Origin: Eubacteriales bacterium
GTDB taxonomy: Bacteria; Bacillota; Clostridia; Peptostreptococcales; Acidaminobacteraceae
Assembly (NCBI GenBank): GCA_030625285.1
Contig: DAOURC010000015.1
Span: forward strand, 1-10,367
DNA: 10,367 nt
Reading direction: 5' to 3'
The position numbers and the translations under genes are program-made. The notes under the pieces are model-generated. The model was not told the origin of the DNA, did no database searches, and saw only the letters and a program-made list of their open reading frames with translations. Position 1 is the first letter of the stretch. Each line of letters opens with the position of its first letter. Below are positions 7,139-10,367 of this stretch, piece after piece.

Positions 7139-8318
7139 TATGCCAAATGAAAATGGTTATTTTGGAAAATTCGGAGGTAAATTTGTTCCTGAAATATTGA
7201 TGCCAGCTTTAGCTGAGCTACAAGAAAATTTTACCAAGTATAGAAACGATAAATCTTTTAATGACGAGCTGAATTATTACCTAAAAGATTATATAGGACG
7301 TGAAAGCCCTCTTTACTTTGCAAAGCGGTTAACCGAGTATTGCGGCGGTGCTAAAATCTATTTGAAACGCGAGGATTTGAATCATACCGGTGCTCATAAA
7401 ATCAATAATGCATTAGCTCAAGTTTTACTTACAAAGCGCATGGGAAAGAAAAAAATTGTCGCTGAAACCGGTGCTGGGCAACATGGGGTTGCTGCTGCTA
7501 CCGCTGCTGCATTGTTAGGAATGCAGTGTACGGTTTTCATGGGAGAAGAAGATATTCAAAGACAAGAACTCAACGTTTTTAGAATGCGGCTACTCGGAGC
7601 AAAGGTAGAATCGGTAACAAGCGGCAGCAAGGTTTTAAAAGACGCTGTCAATGAGGCTATAAAATACTGGGTGACTAATATTGAAGATACTCACTATATT
7701 ATCGGTTCGGCACTAGGTCCGCATCCTTATCCTGAAATGGTTAGAGAATTTCAATCCATCATTGGAAAAGAAACTAAAAGACAAATTCTTGAAGCAGAAG
7801 ATCGTCTTCCAGATATCATTGTGGCTTGTGTCGGTGGAGGGAGTAACGCCATAGGAATGTTTCACTCATTCATCGATGATGAAAATGTAAAGCTTCTTGC
7901 TGTTGAAGCAGCTGGCAGAGGTGTTGATACAGACGAGCATGCAGCGACTCTTACAAAAGGAAAATTCGGCATATTCCATGGAAATGTCATGTATCTGCTT
8001 CAAGATGACGATGGTCAGGTACATGAGGTATATTCCATTTCTGCTGGGCTTGATTATCCGGGTATCGGTCCCGAACTTTCTTATCTTAAAGACATTGATC
8101 GTTTACAATATGCCTCTATTACAGATGATGAAGCTATTTCGTCTTTTCAAAAACTTAGCGAGTTGGAAGGAATCATTCCCGCACTTGAAAGTGCGCATGC
8201 TATAGCTGAGGTATTAAAAATTGCTCCAACCATGAAGCCAGAAGAAATCCTAGTTATCAATCTATCTGGCAGAGGCGATAAAGATGTCAGGCAAGTTGCA
8301 AAACTTTTGGAGGTATAA
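7128..8318 (+). CDS. trpB: Tryptophan synthase beta chain
   Basis: TrpB (396 aa, TrpB1 type) condenses indole with serine using PLP, in an alpha2-beta2 complex with TrpA. K91 in GAHKINNA (88-95) is the PLP Schiff-base lysine, E113 in AETGAGQHG is the acid/base, GGGSN (236-240) binds the PLP phosphate, and D309 in SAGLDYPG matches the catalytic Asp. All equal the Salmonella residues plus 4. SGRGDKD is at 380-386. The ATG at 7128 is preferred over the in-frame ATG at 7140 because AAGGAG (7112-7117) lies 10 nt from the first and 22 nt from the second. The N-terminus MTYNMPN looks Bacillus-like. Seven of 15 Arg codons are CGN, unlike the upstream genes. Confidence 0.97.
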   Translation: MTYNMPNENGYFGKFGGKFVPEILMPALAELQENFTKYRNDKSFNDELNYYLKDYIGRESPLYFAKRLTEYCGGAKIYLKREDLNHTGAHKINNALAQVLLTKRMGKKKIVAETGAGQHGVAAATAAALLGMQCTVFMGEEDIQRQELNVFRMRLLGAKVESVTSGSKVLKDAVNEAIKYWVTNIEDTHYIIGSALGPHPYPEMVREFQSIIGKETKRQILEAEDRLPDIIVACVGGGSNAIGMFHSFIDDENVKLLAVEAAGRGVDTDEHAATLTKGKFGIFHGNVMYLLQDDDGQVHEVYSISAGLDYPGIGPELSYLKDIDRLQYASITDDEAISSFQKLSELEGIIPALESAHAIAEVLKIAPTMKPEEILVINLSGRGDKDVRQVAKLLEV

Positions 8319-8320
8319 TT

Positions 8321-9091
8321 ATGGGTATTAGAACTATTGAAAATCGTATAAGTGATATATTAGGTGAAAACAAAAAATTATTTATTCCATATATTATGTG
8401 TGGAGACGGTGGTTTTGATAAAACTAAAAAAGTAATTCAACTTCTTGAAAACTCTGGTGCTTCTATTATTGAAATCGGCATACCATTTTCAGATCCTATT
8501 GCCGATGGACCAAGTATTCAATCTGCCGGGCAAAGAGCTTTGGACGGTGGAATCACTTTACAAAAAACCTTGACATTTTTAAAATCGATTCCACCCAATA
8601 ACGATGTTCCAAGAATAATAATGAGTTACTTAAACCCCATTGTTCAATATGGATTTGAAGCATTTTTTAGTCTTCTTCGCGAATCGCATATAAGCGGATT
8701 AATTATTCCAGATTTACCTTTGGAAGAATACAATATGATACTGCCATATACAGATCAATATGGAATTGCTATTATTCCTCTTATAGCGCCCAGCACTGGT
8801 CTTGATCGTATGGCGAATATCCTGAAACTGACGCATGGATTTGTCTATGCCATAACCGTCAACAATACAACTGGTGGAAGGAGTGAATTTTCTGACGAAG
8901 TGCTTAATCGCCTTAAACTGATAAAGGAAAACACAACTATGCCTGTTGTTGCAGGTTTTGGCATTTCAACCATAGAGCAGATAAAAACTCTAGGCAGTTA
9001 TTGCGATGGGGTTGTTGTCGGATCTAAGATTGTCGATCTTGCCAAAGATGATAAATTTGATGAAATTGAAAAATTAATGAAAGCCCTTTAA
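8321..9091 (+). CDS. trpA: Tryptophan synthase alpha chain
   Basis: TrpA (256 aa) splits indole-3-glycerol phosphate into indole and glyceraldehyde-3-phosphate and channels indole to TrpB. The catalytic pair is E51 in IEIGIPFSDP and D62 in IADGPSIQ, matching Salmonella E49 and D60. The active-site loop Thr is T184 in NNTTGGR (181-187). Phosphate-binding parts are GFGIST (212-217) and VVVGSKIV (231-238). The start at 8321 is 7 nt after GGAGG (8309-8313) and 2 nt after the trpB stop. PYIMCGDGG and NNTTGG differ from the common PYITAGDP and TGVTG forms. Four of 8 Arg codons are CGN, as in trpB. The stop codon lies inside the operon terminator. Confidence 0.96.
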   Translation: MGIRTIENRISDILGENKKLFIPYIMCGDGGFDKTKKVIQLLENSGASIIEIGIPFSDPIADGPSIQSAGQRALDGGITLQKTLTFLKSIPPNNDVPRIIMSYLNPIVQYGFEAFFSLLRESHISGLIIPDLPLEEYNMILPYTDQYGIAIIPLIAPSTGLDRMANILKLTHGFVYAITVNNTTGGRSEFSDEVLNRLKLIKENTTMPVVAGFGISTIEQIKTLGSYCDGVVVGSKIVDLAKDDKFDEIEKLMKAL

Positions 9092-9106
9092 AGGGCTTTC
9101 ATTTTT
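9077..9106. terminator. Bidirectional intrinsic terminator between trpA and the HD-GYP gene
   Basis: Bases 9077-9102 form a perfect 26-nt palindrome whose half is ATGAAAGCCCTTT. As RNA it makes an 11-bp hairpin with a TTAA loop. T9102-T9106 follow on the plus strand, and ATTAATTTTTC follows on the minus strand, so it can end transcription both ways. The trpA stop (9089-9091) sits in the loop region. The plus-strand T tail overlaps the stop codon of the convergent gene (9105-9107). Confidence 0.9.
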
Positions 9107-10367
9107 ATGATGTTCTATTTTTAAGCTCCGGGTATTCTATAAACATTTCAATGATTTTATCTTTTATACCCATAAATTTATCTACTACTTCAGGATCGAA
9201 TTTAACTTCCCTATTACTTTTGATGAATTCCAACGACTCTTCAATAGGCCACGCTTCTTTATAAGATCTTTTATGCATCAGAGCATCAAATACATCGATT
9301 ATTGATACAATCCTCGCATCAAGCGGAATCTCTTCTCCTGCCAATCCTTCCGGGTAACCCGAACCGTCCCAGTTTTCATGATGATACCTAGTAACATTAT
9401 GAACAACTTTAAACAAATTCAACTCAAAGTCTTTAAAGACCAAAAAATCATCTGTAGTATGCATTTTAACGATATCGAATTCTTCAGCCGTCAACTTCCC
9501 CGGTTTATTCAGAATACTATCCGGCACTAGGATTTTTCCAATGTCGTGAATCGAGGCGGCGACTTCAATGTTGTAAAGATCATCATTCGAGTAACCAAAC
9601 TCCTTGGCCAATAACTTTGATGCTAAAGAAACCCTCATTACATGATTGGATACATTATTGTCTCTTTTTTCAATTATTTCGCCTAAAGAAATCATCAATT
9701 TTTTCTGCTCTTTTTCTTTTGTAACCTTTGCGATAATTGTCTGTAAATTAAGAATAACTCCAAGTATATATACACTCATAATGTCTTTATCTATTTTCTT
9801 TTCATCAGTTTCAATGTATATAATACCCGGTAATTTATAAGAACTACTGAATCCAACTAAAACAAATTTATCATAAAATTTTATTTTTTCTCTCGATAAA
9901 ATAAATTCATCCAAAATTTCTTTATCTATATATTTAAAGTTTACATTTTCCACATTCTCTTCTGCAAACTTTTTATAACTTCCCTCAATATATTCCTCGG
10001 TATCTAATATATATTTCTCTTTATTTTTCAAGAGAACAACCATTTCAATTTCGTCCGTATCCATAATGTACTTTAACTGCTTAACAAATCCAACAAATGA
10101 TTCTTCCATCGACTTCATAAAAGATAACTCAGGAGCACTAACTATCAAATTCTTAAGCTGTCCATTTTGTTTTTCAATACTTTTATTTTGTCTGGTAAGC
10201 TTCCTGCGGCTGATTATTACTGCAGTAATCGATAAAAACAACGCTAATACAAGTATATAAATATATCTCATAGTCTTTTTAGGTAGCCCAGGTTTTGCAT
10301 TATCATTTAAAAAACTGTTCAGAGAAGCATGATATACGGAATTGGTATCCTTCTTCATCTCTACTAG
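9105..10367 (-). CDS. Membrane-anchored HD-GYP domain phosphodiesterase (5' end probably outside window)
   Basis: HD-GYP proteins hydrolyse cyclic di-GMP. Numbering from the first in-window Met (10358): a transmembrane segment at about 32-50 followed by RRK; a probable coiled linker at 51-70; a poorly recognisable region at about 75-210 that could be GAF-like; and an HD-GYP domain at about 222-400. Metal-site residues are intact: E230, H239, HD in HDIGK (271-275), H300, HH in HHENWDGSGYP (326-336) and D355. The active site should therefore work, on the cytoplasmic side. The frame stays open upstream of the Met (CTA GTA GAG) to the window edge with no good ribosome binding site, and the 30 residues before the membrane segment look like the tail of an extracellular sensor domain. 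I therefore extend it to the edge as partial. It is convergent with trpA and shares its terminator; no functional link to trp is implied. Confidence 0.88.
   Translation of the reverse strand, partial: LVEMKKDTNSVYHASLNSFLNDNAKPGLPKKTMRYIYILVLALFLSITAVIISRRKLTRQNKSIEKQNGQLKNLIVSAPELSFMKSMEESFVGFVKQLKYIMDTDEIEMVVLLKNKEKYILDTEEYIEGSYKKFAEENVENVNFKYIDKEILDEFILSREKIKFYDKFVLVGFSSSYKLPGIIYIETDEKKIDKDIMSVYILGVILNLQTIIAKVTKEKEQKKLMISLGEIIEKRDNNVSNHVMRVSLASKLLAKEFGYSNDDLYNIEVAASIHDIGKILVPDSILNKPGKLTAEEFDIVKMHTTDDFLVFKDFELNLFKVVHNVTRYHHENWDGSGYPEGLAGEEIPLDARIVSIIDVFDALMHKRSYKEAWPIEESLEFIKSNREVKFDPEVVDKFMGIKDKIIEMFIEYPELKNRTS

Noticed and set aside
7140..7142. Alternative trpB start at the second ATG
   Set aside because: It lies 22 nt from the AAGGAG site, whereas the ATG at 7128 lies 10 nt away and gives the MTYN N-terminus that I recall from Bacillus-type TrpB.
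7897..8205. Plus-strand open frame of 102 codons inside trpB
   Set aside because: It is out of frame with a fully conserved TrpB sequence and has no independent start signal or domain.
10356..10358. Start codon of the HD-GYP gene
   Set aside because: The frame continues open upstream to the window edge and no convincing ribosome binding site precedes the ATG, so the true start is probably outside.

Overview
The window is AT-rich, with strong Shine-Dalgarno sites and heavy use of AGA/AGG and ATA codons. Together with a T-box-controlled trp operon, this points to a low-GC Firmicute, most likely a Clostridia/Tissierellia-type anaerobe. I cannot name the species.

Layout: (1) Bases 1-2290, minus strand, hold most of a rifampicin-phosphotransferase-like PEP-utilizing enzyme whose C-terminus runs off the left edge. 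(2) Bases 2291-2731 are a divergent control region. It has a minus-strand promoter for the Rph-like gene, a plus-strand promoter, and a leader of about 325 nt with a tRNA-Trp T-box riboswitch (specifier UGG). The readout part appears to be duplicated: two T-box/antiterminator/terminator modules follow one Stem I. (3) Bases 2732-9091 hold a complete trpE-G-D-C-F-B-A operon, with overlaps of 20, 23, 4, 4 and 11 nt and then a 2-nt gap. All catalytic residues I checked are present. (4) Bases 9077-9106 form a bidirectional terminator that contains the trpA stop codon and reaches into the stop codon of the convergent gene. (5) From 9105 to the right edge, minus strand, lies a membrane-anchored HD-GYP phosphodiesterase whose N-terminus is probably outside the window.

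The seven trp enzymes convert chorismate to tryptophan: TrpE+TrpG make anthranilate, then TrpD, TrpF, TrpC, and finally TrpA+TrpB. Uncharged tRNA-Trp should pair its anticodon with the specifier and its acceptor end with a T-box bulge, allowing transcription into trpE. An ILES motif in TrpE suggests feedback inhibition by tryptophan as well.

The points most worth following are the tandem readout domain behind a single Stem I, a clear Arg-codon break between trpEGDCF and trpBA that suggests a separate origin for trpBA, and the Rph-like enzyme with a shortened N-terminal region. I see no CRISPR array, insertion sequence, tRNA or rRNA gene. No plainly new multi-gene system is visible; the novelty is mainly in the leader RNA and the Rph-like protein.
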